A DNA stretch of 64,000 bases from Gemmataceae bacterium (GTDB lineage: Bacteria; Planctomycetota; Planctomycetia; Gemmatales; Gemmataceae): positions 62,001 to 126,000 of the forward strand of contig JAHBXO010000010.1 of NCBI GenBank assembly GCA_019636445.1. Reading direction: 5' to 3'. Both the position numbers and the translations under genes were made by a program. Below are positions 44,300-54,102 of this stretch, piece after piece (positions within the stretch are counted from its first letter, which is position 1; every line of letters begins with the position of its first letter). Below the pieces are notes generated by a model. It was not told where the DNA came from and searched no databases. It saw only the letters and a list, made by a program, of their open reading frames with translations.

Positions 44300-45532
44300 A
44301 TGACGACCCAAACGCTTCTCGAACGATTCCTGCGCTACGTCCGCATCGATACGCAGGCGGACGAGAAATCGACGACCTACCCCAGCACGCCCGGGCAACT
44401 CGAGTTGGGGAAACTCCTACGCGACGAACTGCTCGCAATGGGCTACGCCGACGCCGTGCAGGACGAGCACGGGATCGTCTTCGCCACCATCCCCGGCAAC
44501 GTTCCGAATTCCCCCACGATCGCCTTCAATGCCCACGTGGACACGTCGCCCGAGACGAGCGGAAAAAACGTCGACCCGCAGGTGATCCGCAATTATCCCG
44601 GCGGCGACATCGTGCTGCCAAAGGATCCGGCGAAAGTGATCCGGGTGGCGGACGCGCCGGAACTGGCGGCGCTCGTCGGCAAGACGATCATCACCACCGA
44701 CGGCACGACGCTCCTCGGCGGGGACGACAAGGCCGGCGTCGCCGTCATCATGGAACTCGCACGCATCCTGGCGGAACATCCGACGATCCCGCACGGGCCG
44801 ATCCGCGTCGTCTTCACCTGCGACGAGGAGATCGGCAAGGGCGTGCTGCACCTGGACCCGAAGCAGATCGGCGCGGTCGTGGCTTACACGCTCGACGGGC
44901 AAGGCGTCGGCGAACTCGAAGCCGAGACCTTCAGCGCCGACAAGGCGACTGTCACGATTTCCGGCGTGAACATCCACCCCGGCATCGCGAAGGGGAAGAT
45001 GCTCAACGCCGTGAAGCTCGCCGGCGAGTTCCTGGCGAAGCTGCCGCAAGGGCGACTCTCGCCCGAAACGACGGAGGACCGCGAGGGGTTCCTGCACCCG
45101 TACATCGTCGAGGGGGGCGTGGGGAAGACGACGCTGCACGTGCTGCTGCGCGACCACGAGACGGCGAAGCTGGCGGAGTACGCCGAGCTGCTGCGCGGGG
45201 CCGCGGCGGCCGTGATGGCGGAGCATCCGAAGGCCGTCGTGGACGTGGCGATCACGCCGCAATACCGGAACATGCGCGAGGGGATCGCGAAGGAGCCGCG
45301 GGCGATGGCGTACGCGGAGGCGGCGGTGAAACGCGCGGGGTTCGCGCCGAAGCACTGTATCATCCGGGGCGGAACCGACGGCGCGCAGCTGACGGCGAAG
45401 GGGCTGCCGACGCCGAACATCTCGACGGGCGAGCATAACATTCATTCACCGCTGGAGTGGGTCTGCCTCGAGGAACTGGAGGCCAACGTGCGGGTACTGG
45501 TGGAACTCGTGCAGGTCTGGGCGGGGAAGTGA
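44300..45532 (+). CDS. pepT: Peptidase T (tripeptide aminopeptidase)
   Basis: A 410-residue M20 metallopeptidase with AGGGAG before the ATG. Zinc ligands and catalytic residues appear in order: FNAHVDTSPE (near 76-85), LLGGDDKAGVA (near 139), TCDEEIGKG (near 174), YTLDGQGVGELE (near 196) and GEHNIHSPLEW (near 382). A dimerisation domain lies between. It removes the N-terminal residue from tripeptides in the cytoplasm. Confidence 0.95.
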   Translation: MTTQTLLERFLRYVRIDTQADEKSTTYPSTPGQLELGKLLRDELLAMGYADAVQDEHGIVFATIPGNVPNSPTIAFNAHVDTSPETSGKNVDPQVIRNYPGGDIVLPKDPAKVIRVADAPELAALVGKTIITTDGTTLLGGDDKAGVAVIMELARILAEHPTIPHGPIRVVFTCDEEIGKGVLHLDPKQIGAVVAYTLDGQGVGELEAETFSADKATVTISGVNIHPGIAKGKMLNAVKLAGEFLAKLPQGRLSPETTEDREGFLHPYIVEGGVGKTTLHVLLRDHETAKLAEYAELLRGAAAAVMAEHPKAVVDVAITPQYRNMREGIAKEPRAMAYAEAAVKRAGFAPKHCIIRGGTDGAQLTAKGLPTPNISTGEHNIHSPLEWVCLEELEANVRVLVELVQVWAGK

Positions 45533-45551
45533 TCGGATTCCCGGACGCGCA

Positions 45552-46874
45552 TCAACTTCCCAGTTGCTGTTCGATCCGCTCCAGCGGCACGCCCTTCGTC
45601 TCCGGGACGGCGATCGCGACCCAGACCAGTTGCAGGACCATCATTCCGGCGAAGAAGGCGAACACCCCGCCCGGCGCGAACGCCGAGACGATCGGCGGGA
45701 AGAGCGTGGTGAGCAGAGCGGCAAAGATCCAGTGCGTGAAGCTGCCGAGCGCCTGGCCGCGTGCCCGATGACGGTTCGGAAAGATTTCGGAAATGAAGAC
45801 CCAGATCACGGCCCCCTGACCGACGGCGTGGGCGGCGATGAACGCGAAGATGCAATACGGCACGACGGCGAACGACTCGGTGAAGAACGCCCACGAACAC
45901 AAGCCCAGCGACACGATGTACCCGACCGAACCGAGATACAGCAGCGTGCGACGGCCAAGCCGGTCGATCAACCAGAGGCCGACGAACGTGAAGATCAGGT
46001 TCGTGACGCCGATTCCGACGGATTGCAACAGCGCCGCCTGCGGCCCCAGCCCCGTCAGTTCGAAGATGCGCGGGGCGTAATACAGTATCGCGTTGATCCC
46101 CGAAAGCTGGTTGAAGAACGCGATCAGGAATGCCAGCACGATCGGCGTTCGCAATCGCCGCGTCCAGAACCCGCTCGCGGTATTCGATTCGACCTCGGTC
46201 GCGCGTTCGATCTCGGCGACCAGCGCGTCGATTTCCTCCGCTGTCGCCTCGGGATTGACGCGCTGGAGCACGCGGTGCCCGTCGTCCCGTCGCCCGCGCG
46301 CGATGAGCCAGCGCGGGCTTTCCGGCAGGCCGAGGCACAACAGGGTGTAGGCCAGCGCCGGCACCGCTTCCACGCCGAGCATCCAGCGCCAGGCGTTCGC
46401 GCCGACGCCCGCCAGCAGGGCGTTCGACAGGAACGCCGCGAGGATGCCGAAGACGATGTTGAACTGGAACAGGCCGGTGAGCAACCCGCGGTGCTTCGGC
46501 GGCGCGATCTCGGAAATGAACAGCGGCGCCGCGACCGTCGAAAACCCGATCCCCACGCCCCCGATGAACCGGGCAATCATGAGTTGGTACACGTCCGCGG
46601 CAAGCCCGCTCCACACCGCCGAGACGAAATACAGCACACCGATGACTATCAACGTCCGCCGGCGGCCCCAGCGATCCGTCGGCCATCCCCCGATCAGCGA
46701 ACCAAGGACCGTGCCCCACAGGGCCGATCCCATCGTCAGCCCGTGCAGGGTATCGCTCAGACCCCACAGCGATTGAATCGTCTGCTCCGCGCCGGAGATG
46801 ACCACGGTATCGAAACCGAACAGGAAACCGGCGAGCGCCGACGTGAGGGCCCAGACGAACAGGCGAGCGTTCAT
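45552..46874 (-). CDS. MFS sugar porter
   Basis: A 440-residue protein from the ATG at 46874, with 12 predicted membrane helices. Sugar-porter signatures are clear: GFDTVVISG in helix 1, DRWGRRRTL after helix 2, PESPRWLIARGR before the central loop, QLSGINAILYYAP in helix 7, DRLGRRTLL, and VPETKGVPLERIE at the end. This family (XylE/AraE/GalP/GLUT-like) imports hexoses or pentoses with protons. It is 42 bp downstream of the GH32 gene and probably takes up fructose or glucose released by it. Confidence 0.95.
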   Translation of the reverse strand: MNARLFVWALTSALAGFLFGFDTVVISGAEQTIQSLWGLSDTLHGLTMGSALWGTVLGSLIGGWPTDRWGRRRTLIVIGVLYFVSAVWSGLAADVYQLMIARFIGGVGIGFSTVAAPLFISEIAPPKHRGLLTGLFQFNIVFGILAAFLSNALLAGVGANAWRWMLGVEAVPALAYTLLCLGLPESPRWLIARGRRDDGHRVLQRVNPEATAEEIDALVAEIERATEVESNTASGFWTRRLRTPIVLAFLIAFFNQLSGINAILYYAPRIFELTGLGPQAALLQSVGIGVTNLIFTFVGLWLIDRLGRRTLLYLGSVGYIVSLGLCSWAFFTESFAVVPYCIFAFIAAHAVGQGAVIWVFISEIFPNRHRARGQALGSFTHWIFAALLTTLFPPIVSAFAPGGVFAFFAGMMVLQLVWVAIAVPETKGVPLERIEQQLGS

Positions 46875-46916
46875 GCGCGACTCGGAGAGGAGGAAGGCCA
46901 ACGGGTCGTCGGTGTT

Positions 46917-49046
46917 TCAGTTCTTCGACCAGATCGACTTCATCGGGTAGACCGTCGCGGCTTTCACGGTGGCCGTCCCGCCAACGGCGGCGATGCGCAC
47001 CGATTCGATCGGCCGGCCGCCGTCCTTCCGCGCCGCCGTCTTGTAGACGGCTCCGTTCCCGCCGATCACTTCATACAGCGGGCGGTCCACCACCACGCGC
47101 ACGGTGAACGCTCCGTCGACCAGCGGCAGCGGCATCCCGTCCAGCGTCTTTGCCGCCGCGTTGTACACCAGCGTGTTCGCTCCGAACGTCAGCCGCACTT
47201 CCCGCGCCTCGCCCGGTTCGACGACGGCGACGATGTCCAGCAGCGAATCCGGAGCCGGCATGCTCCACGGCTTGTCGGCGCTCACGGCCACGTTCGCGAC
47301 GCGCCTCGCCTCGCCCCGCAGCGCTTCCAACTCCCGGATCGGTTCCGCGAACATCCGCACCCCGGCCTTCGTCGTCCGTAACGTCAGCTCGATCGGCAGG
47401 CTGAAACACTGGTTGAACGGCATGTTCGGCGTCTCCACCTGTGCCCAGCCGATCTGGATCACACGCCCGCCCGGCGTCCGGCTGAAGCACTGCGCCGCGT
47501 AGAACGCGCCGTGGTGCACCTTGTGCTTGCCCCGGTGCTCCGGCGTGAACGTCGACCCGTCGAACGTGCCTACGGCGTACTCGGCGTTTGCCGCCATCAG
47601 CACCCACTTCCGGTTCTTACTATCGCCGTCCACCGGCAACTCGAAGAACTCCGGGCACTCGTAATACCCCTCGATCCGGCTCGTCTTCGTCCACGCTTTC
47701 AGGTCGGCGCTGCGGAAGAACTCCGCATAGTCCTTCCCGACCGTCTTCGTGAACACCACCATCACCCAGTGCCGGCCCGGTTCGTACCAGACCAGCTTCG
47801 GGTCGCGTCCTTCGTCTTTGCGCTTCGGGATCACCGGGTTGCCCTCGATCATCCGCCACGAACGTCCCTTGTCGGTGCTCACCGCGAGCACCTCGCCGGC
47901 ACCGGTGTCGGTGAACGCCGCGACCATCGTGTTCTTCCCCCAGCCGCCGGTGTTGGCAGCGTCCACGTGCGCGCTGCCGCTGAAGCAGTGCTCCTTCGCC
48001 ATCGTCCGCGGGTACAGCGCGTACGGCAGCTCCTCCCAGTGGACGAGGTCCTTGCTGATCGCGTGCCCCCAGTACATGTTCGCCCACCTCGGGCCGAACG
48101 GGTTTGATTGCCAAAACAGGTGATACTCCCCGTCGTGGAATACCATTCCGTTCGGGTCGTTGTTCCAGCCCTTCATCTGGCTGAACCGCAACTGCGGGCG
48201 CAGGGCCTCCTGGTACAGCGGCTGCGAGTACCGCAGCGTTACGTCGTCCGAGCCGACGATCGCGTCGAGCGCCCGGCTGTCTTCCGGGATCTTCGCCGCG
48301 ATCGTCGCCGTCTTGCCGTGGAACGCCGACAGGTCCAGGTGCGCCAGCCAGTCGGCCTTCCCGTTCGCCAGATTGATGTCGAAGTTGTGGATCACCTTGC
48401 CATCGATCTCGATCGTCATGCGCACCGGCTTCGCGGCGTTGGCGATCGGAAACAGCAGGTGCTTCGTCTCGATCTTCAGCGGGCGCGTGCGCTCGACGAG
48501 CGGCACCACCTTCGCCTCGTCCCCCGTCGGCTTCGCCCCCTGCACGATCTGATCGACGTTGATGTGCCCCCAACCGCCCGTCGCCGCGTCCACGATCTGG
48601 ATCGTCACCGCCTTGCCCCGCAGCTCCTTCACGTTCCAGTGCGCGGCTTTCAGCGCCTCCGATCCGCCCGGGTCGGTGTTCGGCCCCGTCGCGGTGCGCA
48701 CAACCTTGCCGTCGAGCAACAGGTTCAGGCAGGTCTTGCCGGCGTGCCCGCCGCCGCCGATCAGGAAGTTCAGGTAGTCGCGTTCGATCGTGAACTTGGG
48801 CGAGGTGAGGGTGCCGGTGCTGCCATCGCCGCCGGCGAAGCTGTTCACCAGCCCTTTGCCCTGAAAGCCGGTGACGGCCATCTGGTTGGGCAGCGTGCCG
48901 CGCGCCGGTCGCGTGCCGAACGCCTTCCCCTCGACCGTCCACGCGCCGTAGTCGTCTCTTTCGAAGTCGGCGACGAGGAGATCGGGTTCGGCGGCGGCGA
49001 GCGGTCCGGCGACCGCGAGCAAGAGGAGCATGGGGAACGTGCGCAT
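46917..49046 (-). CDS. Secreted glycoside hydrolase family 32 (levanase/inulinase-type)
   Basis: A 709-residue protein with a signal peptide (MRTFPMLLLLAVAGPLAAA). An N-terminal beta-sandwich (about 22-265) precedes the five-bladed GH32 propeller. The nucleophile is in WNNDPNG (near 294), the transition-state Asp in GRDPKLVW (near 411) and the acid/base Glu in YECPEFFEL (near 460). A C-terminal beta-sandwich completes the family layout. Such enzymes release fructose from levan, inulin or sucrose. The following sugar-porter gene, 42 bp away on the same strand, supports a fructan-use operon. Confidence 0.93.
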   Translation of the reverse strand: MRTFPMLLLLAVAGPLAAAEPDLLVADFERDDYGAWTVEGKAFGTRPARGTLPNQMAVTGFQGKGLVNSFAGGDGSTGTLTSPKFTIERDYLNFLIGGGGHAGKTCLNLLLDGKVVRTATGPNTDPGGSEALKAAHWNVKELRGKAVTIQIVDAATGGWGHINVDQIVQGAKPTGDEAKVVPLVERTRPLKIETKHLLFPIANAAKPVRMTIEIDGKVIHNFDINLANGKADWLAHLDLSAFHGKTATIAAKIPEDSRALDAIVGSDDVTLRYSQPLYQEALRPQLRFSQMKGWNNDPNGMVFHDGEYHLFWQSNPFGPRWANMYWGHAISKDLVHWEELPYALYPRTMAKEHCFSGSAHVDAANTGGWGKNTMVAAFTDTGAGEVLAVSTDKGRSWRMIEGNPVIPKRKDEGRDPKLVWYEPGRHWVMVVFTKTVGKDYAEFFRSADLKAWTKTSRIEGYYECPEFFELPVDGDSKNRKWVLMAANAEYAVGTFDGSTFTPEHRGKHKVHHGAFYAAQCFSRTPGGRVIQIGWAQVETPNMPFNQCFSLPIELTLRTTKAGVRMFAEPIRELEALRGEARRVANVAVSADKPWSMPAPDSLLDIVAVVEPGEAREVRLTFGANTLVYNAAAKTLDGMPLPLVDGAFTVRVVVDRPLYEVIGGNGAVYKTAARKDGGRPIESVRIAAVGGTATVKAATVYPMKSIWSKN

Positions 49047-49131
49047 CCGGGATCCTCGGGAGGGGGAGGAGAGGGCAGTCTATGAAAAGAACCCGCCATC
49101 CAGCCCGGAAGGCGAGCGACGGGCGGAACGG

Positions 49132-49214
49132 TTCCGCCGCCTCCGCGCCACCCTCCGGCGGAAAGACGCCCGATTTCCGGAAGCGCCTTAGCCACGTAAG
49201 GACTTGCGACGATT
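49132..49214. promoter_or_regulatory. 83-bp conserved upstream element, copy B
   Basis: Gap-free match to 24720-24802 with about nine differences; the TTCCGCCG/CGGCGGAA inverted repeat (49132-49139 and 49156-49163) is retained. It is 190 bp before the kinase-WD40 gene. The rest of the 49047-49404 gap shows nothing else recognisable. Confidence 0.65.
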
Positions 49215-49404
49215 CCTTTCCCGCCGGCGGCGAAGCGGAATCGCGCCACCGACCACCTGTCGTTCGTCCAGCTGCTCGAAACGCTCCGATCGGCTGTCGG
49301 TGGCGCGGTGCCCTTGACGGGGATAGTAAAAGTCAATCTGTCCACCATTGCGGATTCGTTCCCCCTCGCTTCCCTTCCGCCGTTGCATCGCTTATGATCG
49401 CCGC

Positions 49405-52400
49405 ATGAGCGAACCCTCCACCACCGACCGCACGCAAGTCCAGAGCGGCGGACCATCTGTCTCGCGTGAATCGGCGCAGGGTTTCCCCACCATCCCCGGC
49501 TACGAGATCGTCCGCGAGATCGGCCGCGGCGGCATGGGCGTCGTCTACGAAGCGCGCCAGACGAAGCTCGATCGCATCGTCGCGCTCAAGCTCATGCTGG
49601 GGAACGATGCCCTAAGTAAAGCCCGCTTTCTTGCCGAAGGGCAGGTCATCGCCGCCGTCAAGCACCCGCACGTGGTCGAGGTCTACGATTTCGGCGAATG
49701 CAATTCCTCTCCCTATATCGCCATGGAGTACCTCACCGGCGGCAGTTTCGCGGATCGGCTGAAAGGCGGCACGGTGTTGCCATCGAAGGACGCAGCCGCG
49801 CTCCTCGCACAGATCGCCGCCGGCGTCGGCGCGGCCCACGACCTCGGCATCGTCCACCGCGACCTGAAGCCCGGCAACGTCCTCCTCGATTCCCACGGCT
49901 CGCCGAAGGTCACCGACTTCGGCCTCGCCAAGCGCAGCACCAGCGAACTGACGCAAACGCAGGACGCCGCCGGCACCCCGGCCTACATGGCTCCGGAGCA
50001 GGCGCGAGCCATGAAGTTTGTCGGCCCGCCGGCGGATGTCTGGTCGCTGGGCGTGATGCTGTACGAAACGCTCACCGGCCGTCGGCCGTTCCAGGCGGCC
50101 ACGGATGTGGAACTGCTCATCTCGATCCAGAACGACGACCCGCCGACGCTGCGCACTGTCACGAAATCCGTTTCGCACGACCTGGAAACGATCTGCCTTA
50201 AGTGCCTGGAGAAGGAGCCAGAGCGGCGATATGCGAGCGCGAAAGAGATTGCTGCGGACGTAATCGCGTGGGTAGAAGGCAAGCCGATCAGCGCTCGACG
50301 AGCCACACCGATCGAGAAAGCGATGCTCTGGGTGCGGCGAAAGCCTACGGTGGCCGCCGCGTGGGCGCTGGGGCTACTGGTGGTGCTACTCGGCAGCTTC
50401 GCCGCGACGACAACGAGCCTGTGGCGAACAGCCGTGGCCGAGAAAGGGACGGCCGAGACGGCAAGGCAGGAAACGGAGAAAGCTAACACTGCCCTCGCCC
50501 AGCAAAAGAAGGACGCCGACGACGCCCGCTCCCGTGCTGAAATTGCGGAAGGCATCGCCAAACAAGCCAAGGAAGACATCGCCGACGAACGCGAACGGCT
50601 GGCCTACGCTCGGCACGTGTATCTCGCTCACATCGAGTATCAAAACAATGACTGTGCTCGTGCGAACATGTTCCTCAATCTTTGTCCAGAGAAGCTTCGC
50701 GGCTGGGACTGGCGGTATATTCACCGATTGTGCAATTCAGATTTGTTAACACTGAAGGGTCACGCGGGCCAATTGGTTTCCGTGGTGTCCAGCCCGGACG
50801 GCACGCGGGTCGTCACGGGGAGTACGGACAAGACCGCGAAGGTGTGGGACGCGAAGACCGGTACCGAAACCTTTACACTGAAGGGGCACACTGGCTCCGT
50901 GGAATCCGTGGCGTTCAGCCCGGACGGCAACCGAATCGTCACGGGGTGTTCCGATAAATCGTCAAAAGTGTGGGACGCGAAGACCGGCACCGAAACCCTT
51001 ACACTGAAGGGGCACGTAAACGGAGTGTCTTCCGTGGCGTATAGCCCCGACGGCACGTGGGTCGTCACGGGGAGTAGGGATAAGACCGCGAAGGTCTGGG
51101 ACGCGAGGACCGGCACCGAAACTTTCACGCTCCAAGGGCACACGAACGGGGTGTTTTCCGTGGCAATCAGCCCCGACGGTACGCGGATCGTCACGGGGAG
51201 TGGGGACAACACCGCGAAAGTGTGGGACGCCAAGACAGGCACCGAAATCCACACCTTCAAGGGGCACACAGACTGGGTGTCTTCCGTATCGTTCAGCCCC
51301 GACGGTACGCGGATCGTCACGGGGAGTACGGATAAGACCGCGAAGGTATGGGAAGCGAAAACGGGCACGGAAACGCTCACCCTGAAGGGTCACACTGACC
51401 AGGTTTCTTCCGTAGCATTCAGCCCGGACGGGACGCGGGTCGTTACGGGGAGTTGGGACGGAACAACAAAGGTGTGGAGCGCGAAGCCTGGCATCGAAAC
51501 AGTCGCGCTGCAAGGAATCACGGACTGGCTTAATACATTGGCGTTCAGTCCGGACTGCTCGCGGATCATTTCTGGTAGTGACGATTCGCCCGCGAAAGTG
51601 TGGGAATCGATTACTGGCGCTGAAACGCTAACGCTGAAGGGGCATGCCAGCGGGGTGTATTCAGCTGCATTTAGCCCAGACGGAATGCGGATAGTCACCG
51701 GAAGTGCGGACCAGACGGCAAAGATTTGGGACTTGAAGATTGCGTCGGAAACTCTGACGCTTAAAGGGCATTTTCGCAAGTTGATTTCCGTTTCTTTCAG
51801 CCCAGATGGTTCACGGATCGTCACTGGTGGAGAAGACAATACTATCAAGGTTTGGGATTCTCGGAACGGAAAAGAATTGCTAACCCTAAACGGGCACTGG
51901 GGCCCCGTAGCGTCCGTGAAATATAGCCATGATGGAACGTTAATCGTGTCGGGGAGTTGGGACCGGACAGTGAGGATTTGGGATGCGAGGACAGGCATTG
52001 AGAATATACGAATCAAAGATCTGTCGCATTATGTGAATTCTGTATCAATCAGCCCGGATGGTAAATATATCGTGTCCGGAACCGAGGATGGTACCGTAAA
52101 TGTTTGGCTTGCCAAGACCGGTACTAAAGCGTTTTCGCTCAGAGGGCATACAGCCAGTGTGTCTTCCGTTTCTTTCAGTCCAGATGGTATGCGGATCGTC
52201 ACCGGGAGTATGGACAAAACAGCTAGACTGTGGGACGCGAAGACCGGTACCGAGATTCTCGACCTCAAGGAGCACAGTAATGGAGTCTTGTCCGTAGCGT
52301 TCAGCCAGGACGGCACGCGGATCTTCACAGGGTGTCAGGACGGGACTGCGAAGATTTGGGACGCCCGCCCCGTGAATCGCGAGTTCCTCCCGAAGGCCGA

Positions 52401-52413
52401 GCAGCCCAAGTAG
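49405..52413 (+). CDS. Ser/Thr protein kinase with 13 WD40 repeats
   Basis: A 1002-residue protein from the ATG at 49405. The Hanks kinase occupies about 33-300: GRGGMGVVYEA, ALKLMLG, HRDLKPGN (near 151), DFGLA (near 171) and APEQ. A membrane helix (about 320-341) and a charged coiled coil (about 345-415) follow, then 13 WD40 repeats of 42 residues (about 449-990), enough for two propellers of six or seven blades. The kinase faces the cytoplasm and the propellers the other side. Repeats 1-6 are nearly identical at DNA level with a 126-bp period; repeats 7-13 are more diverged and AT-richer. Confidence 0.95.
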   Translation: MSEPSTTDRTQVQSGGPSVSRESAQGFPTIPGYEIVREIGRGGMGVVYEARQTKLDRIVALKLMLGNDALSKARFLAEGQVIAAVKHPHVVEVYDFGECNSSPYIAMEYLTGGSFADRLKGGTVLPSKDAAALLAQIAAGVGAAHDLGIVHRDLKPGNVLLDSHGSPKVTDFGLAKRSTSELTQTQDAAGTPAYMAPEQARAMKFVGPPADVWSLGVMLYETLTGRRPFQAATDVELLISIQNDDPPTLRTVTKSVSHDLETICLKCLEKEPERRYASAKEIAADVIAWVEGKPISARRATPIEKAMLWVRRKPTVAAAWALGLLVVLLGSFAATTTSLWRTAVAEKGTAETARQETEKANTALAQQKKDADDARSRAEIAEGIAKQAKEDIADERERLAYARHVYLAHIEYQNNDCARANMFLNLCPEKLRGWDWRYIHRLCNSDLLTLKGHAGQLVSVVSSPDGTRVVTGSTDKTAKVWDAKTGTETFTLKGHTGSVESVAFSPDGNRIVTGCSDKSSKVWDAKTGTETLTLKGHVNGVSSVAYSPDGTWVVTGSRDKTAKVWDARTGTETFTLQGHTNGVFSVAISPDGTRIVTGSGDNTAKVWDAKTGTEIHTFKGHTDWVSSVSFSPDGTRIVTGSTDKTAKVWEAKTGTETLTLKGHTDQVSSVAFSPDGTRVVTGSWDGTTKVWSAKPGIETVALQGITDWLNTLAFSPDCSRIISGSDDSPAKVWESITGAETLTLKGHASGVYSAAFSPDGMRIVTGSADQTAKIWDLKIASETLTLKGHFRKLISVSFSPDGSRIVTGGEDNTIKVWDSRNGKELLTLNGHWGPVASVKYSHDGTLIVSGSWDRTVRIWDARTGIENIRIKDLSHYVNSVSISPDGKYIVSGTEDGTVNVWLAKTGTKAFSLRGHTASVSSVSFSPDGMRIVTGSMDKTARLWDAKTGTEILDLKEHSNGVLSVAFSQDGTRIFTGCQDGTAKIWDARPVNREFLPKAEQPK

Positions 52414-52465
52414 TACACGATTCGGCCACGGCGTAGTTTGGGCGTCAGGCTCGCGAGGATTGCCG

Positions 52466-52689
52466 ATGTCCACGCTCACGATCGCCGAAGTTCAATCGCA
52501 GCTTCCGAAGTTGCTCGACCAACTCGCCCCGGCGAGGAAGTCGTCAGTACCAAAGATGACCGGCCCGTCGCACGGCTGACCGCGGAGTTACCCGTTGGAG
52601 TCCCGATACCGGGCTGACGCAAGGGGATGTTGACCATCATCTCGGATAATGAAGAACACCTTTAAGACTTCGCGGAGTACATGCCGTGA
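52466..52689 (+). pseudogene. Broken Phd/VapB-type antitoxin
   Basis: The ATG at 52466 begins MSTLTIAEVQSQLPKLLDQL, a Phd/YefM-type N-terminus. The frame is lost near 52528; the continuation in the next frame reads TKDDRPVARLTAELPVGVPI, but with in-frame stops (near 52614 and 52662). It finishes with DNEEHL and DFAEYMP before TGA at 52687-52689. At least one frameshift and two stop codons show that it no longer works. The tail matches that of the intact antitoxin at 6950. Confidence 0.75.
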
Positions 52690-52760
52690 GGTTGCTGCTC
52701 GACACGCACCCGTTTCTCCGGTTCGGCCACAAGGACAAGGCGAGGGGCGGAATGAAGTAG
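52686..52760 (+). pseudogene. VapC toxin remnant
   Basis: Overlapping the end of the broken antitoxin, a GTG starts VRLLLDTHPFLRFGHKDKAR and stops after 24 codons. The first 11 residues match the PIN-domain start [10 protein letters not shown] of the intact VapC at 6567; the remaining domain is gone. The following 52761-52854 shows nothing recognisable. Confidence 0.65.
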
Positions 52761-52854
52761 GAGTCTATCGCAGGTACCCACTCGGCGACGACGTGATGGA
52801 TTTCATCAGGAGGTGGCTCGGGGAACTCGCGGAGCAAGTTCCCGACACTTCGCT

Positions 52855-53388
52855 TCACCCCGCCAGCAGGGACATCGGGCCGGAGAGCAACAGCGTGGCG
52901 CCCACGTCGGTCCATTGCTCGACATGGTCGCTGCCGGCGTCGGCCCATTGATAGTCGCCCGCACGCATCCGCACGCTGCCCACAATCAATTCGCCATCGA
53001 TCACGAGGCACTCCTCGAGGCCGTCGTGGTGGTGCGGCGGGATGCGGCTGCCGGGCTGGAGCTTCACCACGGCGGAGAACCGCTTCGTGACCGGGTCCAG
53101 GTGGAGCATCCGCGCCGTCACGCCGGAGAGGTGCGAGAACTGGTAGACGGCCTCCTCGCGGAAGCTGAACTGCACTTCGGGCAAGGTGTCGGCGGCCTTG
53201 CGATTCTGTTCGAGGGTGGGGTTGCGGCGCGGGGCGGTGGCGAGACGGCCGAGGAGGCTGTCCTTGACATAGGCCGGCGGCTCGGCGGATGGAATGTCGG
53301 CGGCGAGCGCGAGCAGGCTGGCGTCGAAGGCCTCGCGGTCTTCGGGCGAAAAGAGGTCCAGGAATTCGTCGCGGTTAATCGCGTTCAT
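52855..53388 (-). CDS. Cupin-type anti-sigma factor, ChrR-like
   Basis: A 177-residue protein. The N-terminal about 65 residues are helical, as in the sigma-binding domain of ChrR-type regulators. The C-terminal half is a cupin with PPHHHDGLEECLVIDGE (about 114-130) supplying the metal-binding His and Glu, and a later DH near 160. Its ATG overlaps the stop of the sigma-factor gene by four bases, the usual arrangement for a cognate pair. ChrR in Rhodobacter releases its sigma factor on singlet oxygen; a similar oxidative or metal signal is possible here. Confidence 0.85.
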   Translation of the reverse strand: MNAINRDEFLDLFSPEDREAFDASLLALAADIPSAEPPAYVKDSLLGRLATAPRRNPTLEQNRKAADTLPEVQFSFREEAVYQFSHLSGVTARMLHLDPVTKRFSAVVKLQPGSRIPPHHHDGLEECLVIDGELIVGSVRMRAGDYQWADAGSDHVEQWTDVGATLLLSGPMSLLAG

Positions 53389-53924
53389 TCGCCCACTCCC
53401 GCCGCCAGGCGTTCCCGCAGGCGGAGGAATCCTAATCGGATCCGGGTCTTAACCGTGCCCAGCGGAATTTTCAAGTGCCGCGCGATCTGCTCGTGCGTCA
53501 GGCCCTCGAAGAACGCCAGCCGGATCGGCTCTTGTTGATCGAACGGCAGCACCGCCAGCGCCGCCGTCACTTGCACCGCATCGTCCTGTCGCGACAGACT
53601 GATCTCCGGTTGGCTGTCGGTCGGCACTTCCGGGATCGTGTCGGTCACGGCCTCGCGGCGTCGGCGCAGGCGGTCGACGGCGCGGCTGCGGGCGATCATC
53701 AGCACCCAGGCTTCGGCGGAGGCGCGGCCGGCGTCGAAGCGGTCCGCCTGGCGCCACACCTGCCAGAACGTCTCTTGGAGTACGTCCTCCGCCTCCGCGC
53801 GGTTTCGTAGGAGGTGCAAAAGAAACCCAAATACCCGCGCGGTGTAGCGATCGTAGAAGTCTTCGAAGGCGGATCGGTCCAGTTGCGCCACGCGACCCAG
53901 GATTTCGCCGTCGGAAACGAGCAT
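53385..53924 (-). CDS. ECF sigma factor (RpoE/SigK-like)
   Basis: A 179-residue protein from the ATG at 53924 (MLVSDGEILGRVAQLD). Region 2 includes FEDFYDRYTARVFGFLLHLL...AEDVLQETFWQVWRQADRF, and region 4 includes LPFDQQEPIRLAFFEGLTHEQIARHLKIPLGTVKTRIRLGFLRLRE. It belongs with the RpoE/SigK-type group. It is coupled by a four-base overlap to the cupin anti-sigma factor. It faces the globin gene, so the 178-bp gap 53925-54102 should hold two promoters, one of which may be its own target. Confidence 0.93.
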   Translation of the reverse strand: MLVSDGEILGRVAQLDRSAFEDFYDRYTARVFGFLLHLLRNRAEAEDVLQETFWQVWRQADRFDAGRASAEAWVLMIARSRAVDRLRRRREAVTDTIPEVPTDSQPEISLSRQDDAVQVTAALAVLPFDQQEPIRLAFFEGLTHEQIARHLKIPLGTVKTRIRLGFLRLRERLAAGVGE

Positions 53925-54102
53925 GGGAGTCGGGCCGTGCGGACGGGAAAGCGTGACTGTAGCGATTCTACTTGGAACGGGGGCTGCGCGGCAATTCCCG
54001 AATTCTCCGGCGCGGCGCAATCCGCCGGGCGGCGGGCCTCGTATACTCGCCATGACGGTGGCCCGACCGTCGCCACCCATCTCGTTTCGGGAGCACAACA
54101 CC

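Noticed and set aside
50755..52375. Regular 126-bp repeats that could be mistaken for a CRISPR or satellite array
   Set aside because: They translate in one frame to WD40 blades inside a kinase gene, with conserved GH and WD positions.
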